A stretch of 24,677 nucleotides of DNA. Origin: a virus. Position numbers and translations under genes: made by a program. A model generated the notes under the pieces. The model searched no databases, was not told where the DNA came from, and saw only the letters and a program-made list of their open reading frames with translations. Shown here one piece after another: positions 14,501 through 22,361 of this stretch. The stretch covers positions 1-24,677 of the IMG/VR virus record IMGVR_UViG_3300047472_000001. The stretch is one strand, 5' to 3'. The stretch's first letter is position 1; the number at the start of each line of letters is the position of its first letter.

Positions 14501-15654
14501 TCTACAACGCCGGTGTCGAGATGATCAAGGGCTTCATCAACGGCATCAGCTCGATGATCGGTTCGGTCAAGTCGAAGCTCAAGGGCCTGACCGACATGAT
14601 CCCGGACTGGAAGGGTCCGCTCCCCAAGGACAAGGTTCTGCTGTACGGGGCGGGCAAGGCGATCATCGCCGGTCTGATCAAGGGCCTGGAGTCCCAGTTC
14701 GCCAACGTCAAGAAGGTGCTGGGCTCACTGACCAGCCAGATCGGCAAGGCCAAGCTCAGCAAGGGTCTGACCGCTCACCTGAAGTCGCAGAAGTCGCAGC
14801 TCGACACGCTCCTGAAGTCCTGGGAGAAGATCGACGCCAAGATCGACGCGGCCAAGAAGAAGCTCGCGGACCTGAAGACGGCCAAGGCCGACTACGCCGC
14901 AGGCGTGGCCCAGAAGATCGTTGACGCTGCCGACATCACGAACATGGAAGGCGGCTTCGCTGGGATCATCACGTCGCTGAAGATGCAGGTCGAACAGGCC
15001 AAGCACTTCGCCGACGTCCTGGCCAAGCTGAAGAAGCTGGGCCTGAACAGCGAGATGTTCGACCAGCTCGCGCAGGCTGGACCCGAGGCTGGCATGGCTG
15101 CGGCTGAGGCTCTGGCCAACGCTGGCAAGGCTGGCGTGGACGAGGTCAACAACCTGGAGAAGCAGCTCGCCTCTGCCGCTGGCAAGGTCGGAGCTACCGC
15201 CTCCCAGGTGATGTACGACAACGGCATCCACATGGCCGAGGGTCTGCTGAAGGGTCTGGAGAAGAACGCAGACAAGATCGAGAACCAGATGCTGAAGATC
15301 GCCGAGTCGATGACGAAGGCGATCAAGAAGGCACTGGGCATCCACTCCCCCTCGCGGGTGATGAAGGCGATCGGCGTCTGGGTCGGCAAGGGCCTGAGCA
15401 ACGGTCTCGACAAGGGGCGCTCCGGTGTCCTCTCCACGATGAAGGCCATGGCGCTCGACGTCTCTGGCTACGACATCCAGCCGCCTGCGGTGGCTCAGCT
15501 CGACGTCTCGTCTGCGGTCGCTTCGGCGGTCGACGGCAACGCGGCGGGCGGTGTCACGAAGGTACTCAACTACTACGCGGCTCCGGGCTCGTCTCTCTCC
15601 TCCGAGGAAGACCTGTTCGCCGCGTCGAACCGAGCAAGGATGGTGGGCTGGTAA
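11542..15654 (+). CDS. Tail tape measure protein
   Basis: 1370 residues. GTG 11542 is preceded by AGGAGGT at 11530-11536, overlapping the chaperone stop. The N-terminus is helical and basic. A hydrophobic segment at about 215-290 is followed by a very long hydrophobic Pro/Leu/Ala repeat region (about 540-830, units like APLLPVLGAAIGTILTAL) and a Trp-rich FFKIWFGIFKGIF region. The C-terminal part carries the typical tape-measure motif KKALGIHSPSRVMKAIG. It sets tail length and is ejected to form a channel. At roughly 0.15 nm per residue, the tail would be about 200 nm. No lysozyme or peptidase domain is evident. Confidence 0.96.
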   Translation: MAGSPGGQVIGRVSVKVLPDTSNFRREAEKALNKIEKTLKLSVATKVDMSGASREFLTELRKINQRNRNMDSRKIRFHTTISTDGMTEAITVARRRLQQKADQNKIKFKVDGAEVAGQVKLELDQAAADKVARDLKDWAKNHSPIKIKVEPDWSSTGAAVTSARMAVLTRPRTVSIIPNLNNAAVAKVGAALAALSGARVLNSMFEKLGNTLRNLDKSVPIIGSLATAIAGLGALGLTSASNLFALSSSLAQIGPAALLLPGLFGGLAVGLGASFAAFKDFNKILPEVKTQLSALQDTISSNFWEKAKAPIKDLVDGLLPELTAGFAKTSTQLGGFFGSLATHLKGALDPALGQMFTDLSASISETTKHTGAMANIIAVLGKVGTSYLPELAKWFGDLTERFSKFLSKNEESGQLTDWIDTAIQNIKELGGVISNLFGIFAGLGRAAQEAGGSTLAMLNDTLERIHKTVDSPGFQNGLVGVFKAAHTAMQTLADTAGPAVENLFIKLSSLLTTILPQVGTILGTAMKAIANALAQPAVSEGIKAMFDGILKAVTALAPAMGPVGKALGALMQVVGAMLTAFGPLIAAVLTPLANAFAQLAPKIIPIIQLLSGALLQAVKMIAPILMQMVPVIGQALAGAFKALQGVLPGIMTSFGQILAAVMPLVGALIGALAPILPVIASLFGTIMAALAPLVQVIASALAPLLPVLGAAIGTILTALQPVVALVLNIISAVLTPLIQVLTPIIQGLLPPLADAISRLFAALQPILQVLLVIVNVLMTVLAPAIGFIVGILGGALIGVINGVSLVLEGLKEFFVGVFDYIVGFFKIWFGIFKGIFTGNWSTFFDGWKQLWNGIKGMLKGVWDAILGALEVWLNWGILGAAKKAFTALKGLFTAVWAGIKTACSVAWIGIKAAFSGFMSAMRTTPMKALDSIKALFSNTWASIKGAASFAWSYIKSAFTTGVTNCVNVVKGLPGKAKAALGAIGSALYNAGVEMIKGFINGISSMIGSVKSKLKGLTDMIPDWKGPLPKDKVLLYGAGKAIIAGLIKGLESQFANVKKVLGSLTSQIGKAKLSKGLTAHLKSQKSQLDTLLKSWEKIDAKIDAAKKKLADLKTAKADYAAGVAQKIVDAADITNMEGGFAGIITSLKMQVEQAKHFADVLAKLKKLGLNSEMFDQLAQAGPEAGMAAAEALANAGKAGVDEVNNLEKQLASAAGKVGATASQVMYDNGIHMAEGLLKGLEKNADKIENQMLKIAESMTKAIKKALGIHSPSRVMKAIGVWVGKGLSNGLDKGRSGVLSTMKAMALDVSGYDIQPPAVAQLDVSSAVASAVDGNAAGGVTKVLNYYAAPGSSLSSEEDLFAASNRARMVGW

Positions 15655-15656
15655 CG

Positions 15657-16514
15657 ATGGCGAAGCTCCTCTTGGAGAACGCCCTGGACTCCTTGTCCCT
15701 CAACGGGGTCGAGGATGAAGGCAGGGGGGTGCAGGCAACGACTGGCGTGTCCGGTCTGGGCCTGCCCCCCGTGTCTGTCCAGTGGCTGGAAGGCGCGGGC
15801 GACGGTGCGATGTACCGACGCACCCGCGTCCTGGCGCGGGACATCGACATCCCGCTGGACATCGTCGGCACTGACCGCGATGACCTGAAGTCGATCCTCT
15901 CCCGGCTGGCTCGGATGCTGGCCGGGCCATGCACGCTGCGGCTGGTCGAGGACGACGGTTCCGACTGGTCCACCGATGTGGTCCGGGTCGGGGGCGGCGA
16001 GTACGCCTACGGCACGGACACCACCGGCAACCGGGACGTCCAGACGGTGATCACGCTTCGCGCGGGTGATCCGTACTGGACGTCCTCGGTGACCACCACA
16101 CAGCAGATCGGCGGCACCACCACCGCAGGTTCGTTCGTGTCCGGCTTCATGTCCATGCCGGTGGCCTCCTCGCAGGCGATCGGCGAGATCACGCTGGAGA
16201 ACACGGGCGACGTTGCGGTCTACCCCGTCTGGACCATCTTCGGTCCGGGCGACAACTTCAAGGCGATCTCCCCCACGGGAGAGACCTTGTACTGGAAGGG
16301 CACGCTCGCGGCTGGCGAGAAGCTGATCGTGGATGCGCGCTACGGCACCGTCAAGGACGGGACCGGCGCGAACCGCTACTCGCTCCTCGACACGGCCCCG
16401 AGGTTCTGGGCGATCGAGCCCGGCATGTCGACGTGCACGGCCAGCCTGCTCAACACCACGTCGGCCTCGAAGATCACGGTGGCATGGAAGCCCCGGAAGT
16501 GGATGGTGATCTGA
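15657..16514 (+). CDS. Distal tail protein (Dit-like)
   Basis: 285 residues, ATG 15657 two bases after the tape-measure stop. The N-terminal half has the pattern of siphovirus distal tail proteins: a short strand pair, RRTRVLARDIDIPLDIVGTDRDDLKSILSRLARML, then LRLVEDDGS. The C-terminal half is a beta-rich galectin-like region containing NTGDVAVYPVWTIFGPGDNF. Dit forms the hexameric hub connecting the tail tube to tip proteins. No strong ribosome-binding site precedes it, so translation is probably coupled to the tape measure gene. Confidence 0.85.
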   Translation: MAKLLLENALDSLSLNGVEDEGRGVQATTGVSGLGLPPVSVQWLEGAGDGAMYRRTRVLARDIDIPLDIVGTDRDDLKSILSRLARMLAGPCTLRLVEDDGSDWSTDVVRVGGGEYAYGTDTTGNRDVQTVITLRAGDPYWTSSVTTTQQIGGTTTAGSFVSGFMSMPVASSQAIGEITLENTGDVAVYPVWTIFGPGDNFKAISPTGETLYWKGTLAAGEKLIVDARYGTVKDGTGANRYSLLDTAPRFWAIEPGMSTCTASLLNTTSASKITVAWKPRKWMVI

Positions 16515-16518
16515 CCCC

Positions 16519-17736
16519 ATGAAGCTCCGCGACCTCACGGTCGAGGTGCGGGACAAGGCGCTCAACCGCGTCGGTGCCATCCGCCCCGAGGAGCTGGTGC
16601 TGGAACTGGAAGACCAGTTCAACAACGTCGGAACCTGGAAGCTCACACTGGCTGCCGAGCACCCGCTCACGCAGGCACTGCGGACTCCAGGTTCCGGCGT
16701 CATCATCACCGGCCCGACCGACGTGCTCATGTCCGGCCCGACCTCGAAGAACGAGTTCGCCTCGACACCCGAAGACCCAGGCGGGTCAGTGGTGTTCGAG
16801 GGGATCTCCGACACCTGCATCTTGTCGGACATGCTGTCCTTCCCCGACCCGACCAACGTCAACCCGACCACGCAGACCCTCTCGCACGACGTCCGTACCG
16901 GGCCTGCCGAGACCCTGCTCCACGCCTACGTCAACGCGAACATCGGACCGAGCGCACCGGCAGCTCGACGCAGGGCTGGGCTCATCATGGGCACCAACCT
17001 GGCGCGCGGCACGGTGATGACGAAGTCCGCCCGCTTCCCGGTGCTGGGCAACCTGCTCACTGACATCGCCGTCGTGGACGGCCTTGGCTTCCGCATCGTG
17101 CAGCGCGGTGCGAACCTGGTCTTCGAGACCTACCAGATCACCGACCGGACGAAGACGATCCGGCTCGACGTCCTGAACAACACGCTGGCCGGTCAGCGCG
17201 TGGCCATCTCTCCCCCGTCCGCTACCCACGTCATCGTGGCCGGTCAGGGCGAGCAGGAGGACCGGACCTTCCGGGACGTCACGACTCCCGAGTCCCTTGC
17301 CGCTGAGGCGGACTGGGGTCGACGCATCGAGGTGTTCCAGGACCAGCGAGATCAGGCGGAGGACGCCCAACTCGACCAGTCCGGGCTGGAGACGCTGGCC
17401 GAGAAGGGCTTCACTGCGGTCGCCGTACAGGCGGTCCCGATGGAGGACTCGGCCATGCAGTTCGGCGTCGACTGGGGCCTGGGCGACACCGTCTCGGTCG
17501 TGGTCAACGACCAGGAGCTCAGCTCCACCGTCACCGGCATGATCCTGAAGGCCACCTCCGATGGCTTCAAGATCGGCGTCGAGCTCGGTGACGCAACCGG
17601 CTTCAACGCCGAGGCTGCCTACGCGCAGCGAGTCCAGGACACGGAGAACCGTGTGAGCAAGCTCGAACGCAACAGTTCGGGTGGCGGCGGCGTCTCTACC
17701 GATGACCAGATCATGAACATCATGGGGGTGTGGTAA
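16519..17736 (+). CDS. Tail tip protein, ReqiPepy6 Gp37-like (Tal-type hub)
   Basis: 405 residues. The N-terminus MKLRDLTVEVRDKALNRVG and the WKLTLAAEHPLTQAL...GSGVIITG region match the pattern of Gp37-like tail proteins of actinophages, which occupy the place of the Tal baseplate hub. The middle contains FEGISDTCILSD and a helical segment. Later strands include DTVSVVVNDQELSSTVTGM, and the end is a Gly-rich linker plus TDDQIMNIMGVW. It probably forms the trimeric tip below Dit. No enzymatic domain is visible. ATG 16519 follows the previous stop by four bases. Confidence 0.82.
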   Translation: MKLRDLTVEVRDKALNRVGAIRPEELVLELEDQFNNVGTWKLTLAAEHPLTQALRTPGSGVIITGPTDVLMSGPTSKNEFASTPEDPGGSVVFEGISDTCILSDMLSFPDPTNVNPTTQTLSHDVRTGPAETLLHAYVNANIGPSAPAARRRAGLIMGTNLARGTVMTKSARFPVLGNLLTDIAVVDGLGFRIVQRGANLVFETYQITDRTKTIRLDVLNNTLAGQRVAISPPSATHVIVAGQGEQEDRTFRDVTTPESLAAEADWGRRIEVFQDQRDQAEDAQLDQSGLETLAEKGFTAVAVQAVPMEDSAMQFGVDWGLGDTVSVVVNDQELSSTVTGMILKATSDGFKIGVELGDATGFNAEAAYAQRVQDTENRVSKLERNSSGGGGVSTDDQIMNIMGVW

Positions 17737-17739
17737 CGA

Positions 17740-18042
17740 GTGGCGAACACGCCGACATGCCTCTACCGAGGTAACACGACGACCAGCTTGGCGACGGTCT
17801 ACACCGTGCCGACGAAGACCAAGACCATCGTCACCAACATCGTGGTGACCAACAGCGGCACGACCGCTGCGACCGTCCTGCTCCAGATCGGCGGCTACGC
17901 CATCGTCCCGAACACCCCCGTCCCGGCGAACGGCATCTTCACCCTCGACGTCACGCAGGTGATCGAGGAGACGAACACCGTCAAGGTGCAGGCAAGTTCG
18001 ACCACATGCGCAGTGCACGTCTCAGGAGTGGAGGTGGCCTGA
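17740..18042 (+). CDS. Small beta-sandwich tail protein
   Basis: 100 residues, starting at GTG 17740 three bases after the previous stop. Thr/Val-rich alternating strands ([24 protein letters not shown], and [23 protein letters not shown] in part) suggest one immunoglobulin- or jelly-roll-like domain. No family is assigned with certainty. It lies between tip and fibre genes and its stop overlaps the fibre start (TGATG), so it is likely a tail-tip appendage or fibre-attachment protein. Confidence 0.65.
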   Translation: MANTPTCLYRGNTTTSLATVYTVPTKTKTIVTNIVVTNSGTTAATVLLQIGGYAIVPNTPVPANGIFTLDVTQVIEETNTVKVQASSTTCAVHVSGVEVA

Positions 18043-19706
18043 TGGGCTTCAGCGTCATCCCCGCTCCCGAGGTCTCCGGCCTCACTGGAGCTCCAGGGCC
18101 ATCCGGCCTGAACGGGTCCAACGGCAACGTGATCCTGTCCGGCACCACGGCACCAACTGCCGCGCAGGGCAACGACGGTGACGTCTACATCCAGGACGAC
18201 AGCCGGACCTTCCTCGGTGTGACGAGCACCAACCTCACGGTCTACCGCAAGGTGTCCGGCGCATGGACTCAGGTCGGTGCCTCGCCGGTCGGTGGATCGA
18301 AGTGGTACCTGAACACCACCTCGACGTCGAGCACCGACACTAAGCCCGGCGACATGCTGCTCCGCACCGACACGGGCGACATCTGGCAGCGCAGTGCCTC
18401 TGGTTGGGGCAACCCGATCGGCAACCTGAAGGGACCGAAGGGCGACACCGGGGCGACTGGCGCTACCGGTGCGACTGGTCCCGCTGGGCCGACAGGCGCG
18501 ACCGGGGCTACCGGCCCGACTGGTCCGACTGGCCCCCAGGGTCCGGCTGGTCCGGCTGGCGGCGTCACCTCGGTGAACACCAAGACCGGTGCCGTCTCCC
18601 TGTCGGCTGCCGACGTCAACGCCCTGCCCACCACGGGCGGCACGCTCAGCGGCGAGCTCAGCGTGGACGGTGCGGCTGCCACGTACCGCGAGTTCTCGTT
18701 CAAGACGGGCGGCGCGAAGCGTTGGTCGATCCAGGCGGAGAACAGCTCCGAGGCTGCCGGTGACGGCACGGGCTCCGACTTCCGGATCTTCTCCCGGAAC
18801 AACGACGGCACCTTCAACCTGACCGGCATGTCGATCACCCGCAAGTGGGCGCAGACCGCCTTCGGCGACGGCAAGCCCCTGGGCGACGCGAAGGCCACGA
18901 CCATCGGGGCGCACGGCCTGCGAGACATGACCTGGGAGCCCGCCCTCCCCAACGAGGGCGTCCTGCTCTACTCGCGGGGCGGCTTGCCCTACATCAAGCA
19001 GGGCAACGGGACGGTCTTCCAGGTGACGCCTGCGGGTGTTGGTCCCCAGGGTCCGGCTGGCCCTACGGGTCCTGCTGGTCCGACTGGTCCGGCTGGACCG
19101 CAAGGCATCCAGGGTGCGACTGGCTCCACCGGTCCGCAGGGTCCGGCTGGTCCGTCTCTCCCGCAGTTCGAGCCTGCCGACCTGGGCCTGGCGGCGTGGG
19201 CGTTCGACCCGGCGCTGACCCTGTCGGACGGGCGACTGCCCGGCACCTCTGCCCGCGTCACGGCTGTGGTACTGAGGCAGACGACGACGATCTCGAAGGT
19301 AGCGTTCCACTTCACCAGCTACGCGGGCGGCATCACGACCGGCTCCTGGGCTGCGATCTACGACACTGCCGGGACGAGGAAGGCCACTACGGCTGACATC
19401 GTCGGCACGACCCAGTTCCCCACCGTCTCAGCCGCTGGTGGCCAGACCGTCTCCGTGCCGCTGACCTCCTCGGTCTCGCTCACGCCCGGCATCTACTACA
19501 TCGTCTGGCGCTTCCAGTACACGACGAACGGGCCGCTGCTCCTCCAGTTGGAGAACGCGGGCAACACGCCCCCGAACAACTTCGGCCTCACGGTCGTCCG
19601 GCGCTTCGGCGTCTACTCCTCTGGCCTGGGCACGACAGCACCGGCCAGCATCACCGTCTCCAGCATGGAGGTCGGGGCCAACCGCTACTGGGCGGGACTG
19701 GCGTAA
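18042..19706 (+). CDS. Collagen-like tail fibre / receptor-binding protein
   Basis: This 554-residue protein has two collagen-like G-X-Y segments. The first covers about residues 131-174 (units GAT, GPT, GPA) and the second about 334-370 (GPA, GPT, GPQ). They separate an N-terminal attachment domain (1-130), a middle domain that includes [21 protein letters not shown], and a C-terminal beta-rich domain (about 371-554) likely to be the receptor-binding head. G-X-Y segments form trimeric stalks. ATG 18042 has GGAGG 7 bases upstream and overlaps the previous stop. The receptor is unknown. Confidence 0.85.
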   Translation: MGFSVIPAPEVSGLTGAPGPSGLNGSNGNVILSGTTAPTAAQGNDGDVYIQDDSRTFLGVTSTNLTVYRKVSGAWTQVGASPVGGSKWYLNTTSTSSTDTKPGDMLLRTDTGDIWQRSASGWGNPIGNLKGPKGDTGATGATGATGPAGPTGATGATGPTGPTGPQGPAGPAGGVTSVNTKTGAVSLSAADVNALPTTGGTLSGELSVDGAAATYREFSFKTGGAKRWSIQAENSSEAAGDGTGSDFRIFSRNNDGTFNLTGMSITRKWAQTAFGDGKPLGDAKATTIGAHGLRDMTWEPALPNEGVLLYSRGGLPYIKQGNGTVFQVTPAGVGPQGPAGPTGPAGPTGPAGPQGIQGATGSTGPQGPAGPSLPQFEPADLGLAAWAFDPALTLSDGRLPGTSARVTAVVLRQTTTISKVAFHFTSYAGGITTGSWAAIYDTAGTRKATTADIVGTTQFPTVSAAGGQTVSVPLTSSVSLTPGIYYIVWRFQYTTNGPLLLQLENAGNTPPNNFGLTVVRRFGVYSSGLGTTAPASITVSSMEVGANRYWAGLA

Positions 19707-19734
19707 CCCCTTGTGACAGAAGGGAGTTCAACCC

Positions 19735-20154
19735 ATGGGCGCTTCTCTGTACCCGCCCACCAAGAACGACACCGGCTGGCTGTCTTTCGGCAGCCTGCCC
19801 GGCATCACCTACTCCAACGGCTTCTCGTACAGCTCCGGTTCGTACCGGCTGTACGACAACCGCATGGCCTTCTCGGTCGTGGTGAAGCTCAGCGACACCG
19901 CGTCAGCCATCCCGACCACGGCCACAGGTGTCGGCTCGGGCAACGTCGTGGGTGACCCGGTCATCTTCACGCTGCCTGTCGGCTACCGCCCGTCCAGCGT
20001 TCAGGTGCTCCTGCTCGACGCCTCCCTCGGCGGGTACAGCGGACGCCTCCAGGTCGCCGGAACGCTGGGCATCTACGACGGCCCCACAGGCGCGTCGATC
20101 TCGCCTGGTGACTTCATCACCATGTCCGCCGACTACATCCTGCTCGGCATGTAA
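19735..20154 (+). CDS. Tail appendage protein, MGAS-YPP family copy 1
   Basis: 139 residues beginning MGASLYPP. Beta-rich, with FSVVVKLSDTAS, VIFTLPVGYRPSSVQVLL and a C-terminal SPGDFITMSADYIL strand. ATG 19735 follows a GAAGGGAG site. It shares its first eight residues (one change), the LPxGYRP motif and general layout with the next gene, so the two are probably diverged duplicates. The likely role is a small fibre-tip or receptor-binding head protein; the LPxGYRP motif is widespread in phage fibre-tip domains. Confidence 0.7.
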   Translation: MGASLYPPTKNDTGWLSFGSLPGITYSNGFSYSSGSYRLYDNRMAFSVVVKLSDTASAIPTTATGVGSGNVVGDPVIFTLPVGYRPSSVQVLLLDASLGGYSGRLQVAGTLGIYDGPTGASISPGDFITMSADYILLGM

Positions 20155-20178
20155 CCCGAAGGAGCGCCACCCCCCACC

Positions 20179-20565
20179 ATGGGCGCAAGCATCTACCCCC
20201 CACCCGTAGCAGCCGCCCCGTCGCCGGTCACCGCCACCTCTGGCGTCACGGCGTCGAGCGGCTTCTCGCTGAACAACTGCTTCCTGACGAAGATCAACGG
20301 CATCGCGACCGTCAAGGCCGACGTCAAGGTGGTCACCGCGATGAGCGCAGGCAGCTCCGCCCCGTACAACCTGGCGGACACCGTGATCTGCAACCTGCCG
20401 GACGGCTACCGCCCACGGCAGACCATGACCGCGCTGTACTCCACCGGCTACGCGGATGGCGAGTGTGACATCACTTCTGACGGCGACGTCACGATCCGAA
20501 CGACCAACACGTACAGCCTCTCGGCCAACGACACGGTCCGCTTCTCGGCGACCTTCGTCCTGTAA
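20179..20565 (+). CDS. Tail appendage protein, MGAS-YPP family copy 2
   Basis: 128 residues beginning MGASIYPP. It has KINGIATVKADVKVVTAMS, CNLPDGYRPRQTMTALYS and a final SANDTVRFSATFVL strand, parallel to copy 1. It has a Cys pair (NNC and ICN) absent from copy 1. AAGGAG (20159-20164) lies 14 bases from the ATG, which is longer than usual, so expression may be low or coupled. A terminator-like hairpin follows. Confidence 0.68.
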   Translation: MGASIYPPPVAAAPSPVTATSGVTASSGFSLNNCFLTKINGIATVKADVKVVTAMSAGSSAPYNLADTVICNLPDGYRPRQTMTALYSTGYADGECDITSDGDVTIRTTNTYSLSANDTVRFSATFVL

Positions 20566-20580
20566 CTCCCCCTGCACTTC

Positions 20581-20609
20581 AAGCCCCTGAGCCGTCTGGC
20601 CGGGGGCTT
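20581..20609. terminator. Hairpin before the S74 fibre gene
   Basis: AAGCCCCTG pairs with CGGGGGCTT (one G-T wobble), then a bulged A and GCC/GGC close a GTCT loop. It is followed by CTTCC. It lies just before the ribosome-binding site of the next gene. Confidence 0.6.
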
Positions 20610-20638
20610 CTTCCATGCCCACCAGGAAGGACCCCTCA

Positions 20639-21904
20639 GTGGCACAGACCTCCTACCCCTTCGACGCGCAGACCGTCAGCGAGTCCCAGTACAGTCAGTA
20701 CTTCCGCGAGCTCCAGGACTCCGGTGTCGTCGGTTCAGCCGGTGGCCCCGAGCTGAAGGTCTCGTCGTCTGGCGGCATGACCCTGTCGGTCGCCATCGGT
20801 CAGGCCGTCGTGCGTGGCCACTTCTACAACAACGACGCCGTCGCCTCGCTGACCATCGCGGCTGCCGACACCGCCGCTCGAACGGACCGGATCGTCCTTC
20901 GACTGGACCCGGCTGCGAACAGCATCGTGCTGATGATCCTGCGGGGTGCGGCTGGCGGCGGCGTCCCCGCGCTGACCCAGACCGACACCGGCATCTACGA
21001 CATGGTGCTGGCCAACGTCACGGTCGGCGCGAGCGTCACCTCGATCTCGGCTGCCAACATCACCGATCAGCGCCGCTTCGTCGGCACCCGCATCGGTGCC
21101 TGGAGCACCGCGCTGCGCCCGACCTCTCCGCGCACCGGCAAGCTCGGCTTCAACACCGACACGCTCGTCTGGGAGTTCTGGAACGGCACGGCCTGGACGA
21201 ACCTCACGCAGTCCGTCGACTGGTCCAGCCTGAGCAACAAGCCCGGCACGTTCCCCCCGAGTGCACACACCCACCTGTGGGCCGACGTCACGGACAAGCC
21301 GACGACGTTCACGCCCAGCTCGCACACGCACGACTGGTCGCAGATCACGGGCGAGCCCGCCACGTTCCCGCCGTCGACTCACTCGCACTCCTGGTCCTCG
21401 ATCACCTCGAAGCCGACCACGTTCGCCCCGAGCTCGCACAGCCACAGCTCCTACCTGGAGTCCGGCGACACGATCTCCTGGGCCAACGGCACCAAGCGAG
21501 TCCACGCCGACTCGGTCTCCGGGTCCGGCACCTACTACGCGGTGTGGGTCCAGGGTGACGGCACCTTCGCTCGCAACACCTCCTCGATCAGGTTCAAGGA
21601 GAACGTCCGCGACCACCCGATCGACCCGGCCAAGGTGCTGGCTCTGCGCCCGGTCATCTACGACCGCAAGCTCCAGGAGGGCGACGAGTCCCGGCGCACC
21701 GACGAGTTCGGGCTCATCGCCGAGGAAGTCAACGAGCACATCCCCGAGATCGTCAACATCCTGGATGGCGAGGTCGACGGCCTTCGCTACGACCTTCTGC
21801 CGGTGGCCATGCTCACTGTCGTCCAGGACCAGCAGGCTCGCATCGAGTCGCTGGAGGAGAAGGTTGCCCGACTGGAGTCCCTGGTCCAGGGCCTGACGGG
21901 GTGA
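20639..21904 (+). CDS. Tail fibre with HxH repeats and C-terminal S74 intramolecular chaperone
   Basis: 421 residues. The N-terminal domain (about 1-175) starts VAQTSYPFDAQTVSESQYSQ. Four repeats follow, with His pairs at 210/212, 229/231, 248/250 and 267/269, an exact 19-residue period with KP-TF-PSxHxH units. HxH clusters bind iron in T4-type fibres. The C-terminus (from about S315, SSIRFKEN, with GLIAEEV at 358-364) is a peptidase S74 chaperone that trimerises the fibre and then cleaves itself off; Ser315 or Ser316 and Lys320 are the likely catalytic pair. A short coiled coil ends it. GTG 20639 is chosen because AGGAAGGA lies 7 bases upstream; the in-frame ATG 20615 lacks a site and overlaps the hairpin region. 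Confidence 0.88.
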   Translation: MAQTSYPFDAQTVSESQYSQYFRELQDSGVVGSAGGPELKVSSSGGMTLSVAIGQAVVRGHFYNNDAVASLTIAAADTAARTDRIVLRLDPAANSIVLMILRGAAGGGVPALTQTDTGIYDMVLANVTVGASVTSISAANITDQRRFVGTRIGAWSTALRPTSPRTGKLGFNTDTLVWEFWNGTAWTNLTQSVDWSSLSNKPGTFPPSAHTHLWADVTDKPTTFTPSSHTHDWSQITGEPATFPPSTHSHSWSSITSKPTTFAPSSHSHSSYLESGDTISWANGTKRVHADSVSGSGTYYAVWVQGDGTFARNTSSIRFKENVRDHPIDPAKVLALRPVIYDRKLQEGDESRRTDEFGLIAEEVNEHIPEIVNILDGEVDGLRYDLLPVAMLTVVQDQQARIESLEEKVARLESLVQGLTG

Positions 21905-22293
21905 ACACCGCGATGGAGCCGACCGTTCAGGTCGCGCTCGTAACCACCGGAGGCACGATCCTGGTGACGCTCATCGGCGTAGTGGTCGAGATGCTTCGAC
22001 GCAACCACAAGGCCCTCACCGAGGTGCAGGAGAACGCGCAGATCGCTCGCGATCAGGTCGCCAACTCTCACAGCACGAACCTCCGTGACGACATGGATCG
22101 GCTTCACGACGACGTCCGCGAAGTGCTCGACGTCCTTCGTCAGCACGGCTCGGAGATCGGCGGCCTGCGGGCCGACCTTCGGCAGGAGCGCGTCGAGCGC
22201 CTTGCCGTCTCCGAGCGACTGGACCACCACCTGACCACGGTCGCCTCGACCACTGCCGCGACGGTCGCTGCCGTCATGGGCGGGACCGAGTAA
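21901..22293 (+). CDS. One-span membrane protein with coiled coil (DUF2746-like), possible lysis protein
   Basis: 130 residues. A single hydrophobic span (about residues 9-32, VQVALVTTGGTILVTLIGVVVEML) is followed by a long charged helix with heptad character (NAQIARDQVANSHSTNLRDD..., RLHDDVREVLDVL, GLRADLRQERVERLAV). This pattern fits the small phage family DUF2746. GTG 21901 overlaps the fibre stop; ATG 21913 is an alternative. Position directly before the endolysin suggests a holin or spanin-like lysis accessory, but topology alone does not prove it. Confidence 0.72.
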   Translation: MNTAMEPTVQVALVTTGGTILVTLIGVVVEMLRRNHKALTEVQENAQIARDQVANSHSTNLRDDMDRLHDDVREVLDVLRQHGSEIGGLRADLRQERVERLAVSERLDHHLTTVASTTAATVAAVMGGTE

Positions 22294-22304
22294 CGACCAC
22301 CCCC

Positions 22305-22341
22305 GCGAAGGCCCTGGCTCACATCGAGCTGGGGCCTTCGC
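22305..22341. terminator. Strong hairpin before the endolysin gene
   Basis: Arms 22305-22320 and 22326-22341 form a 16-bp stem with two adjacent G-T wobbles and an ACATC loop. The apical TGGCTCACATCGAGCTG matches the post-capsid hairpin apart from one loop base. It ends 9 bases before the endolysin AAGGAG. Confidence 0.72.
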
Positions 22342-22361
22342 CATGTACGGAAGGAGAACCA

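Noticed and set aside
12720-14924. 734-residue Arg/Gly/His-rich open frame on the plus strand
   Set aside because: It is an out-of-frame reading inside the tape measure gene, with an implausible composition.
18432-18563. Tandem DNA repeat in the fibre gene, considered as a possible repeat array or CRISPR-like structure
   Set aside because: It is the coding consequence of collagen-like G-X-Y codons; there are no spacers.
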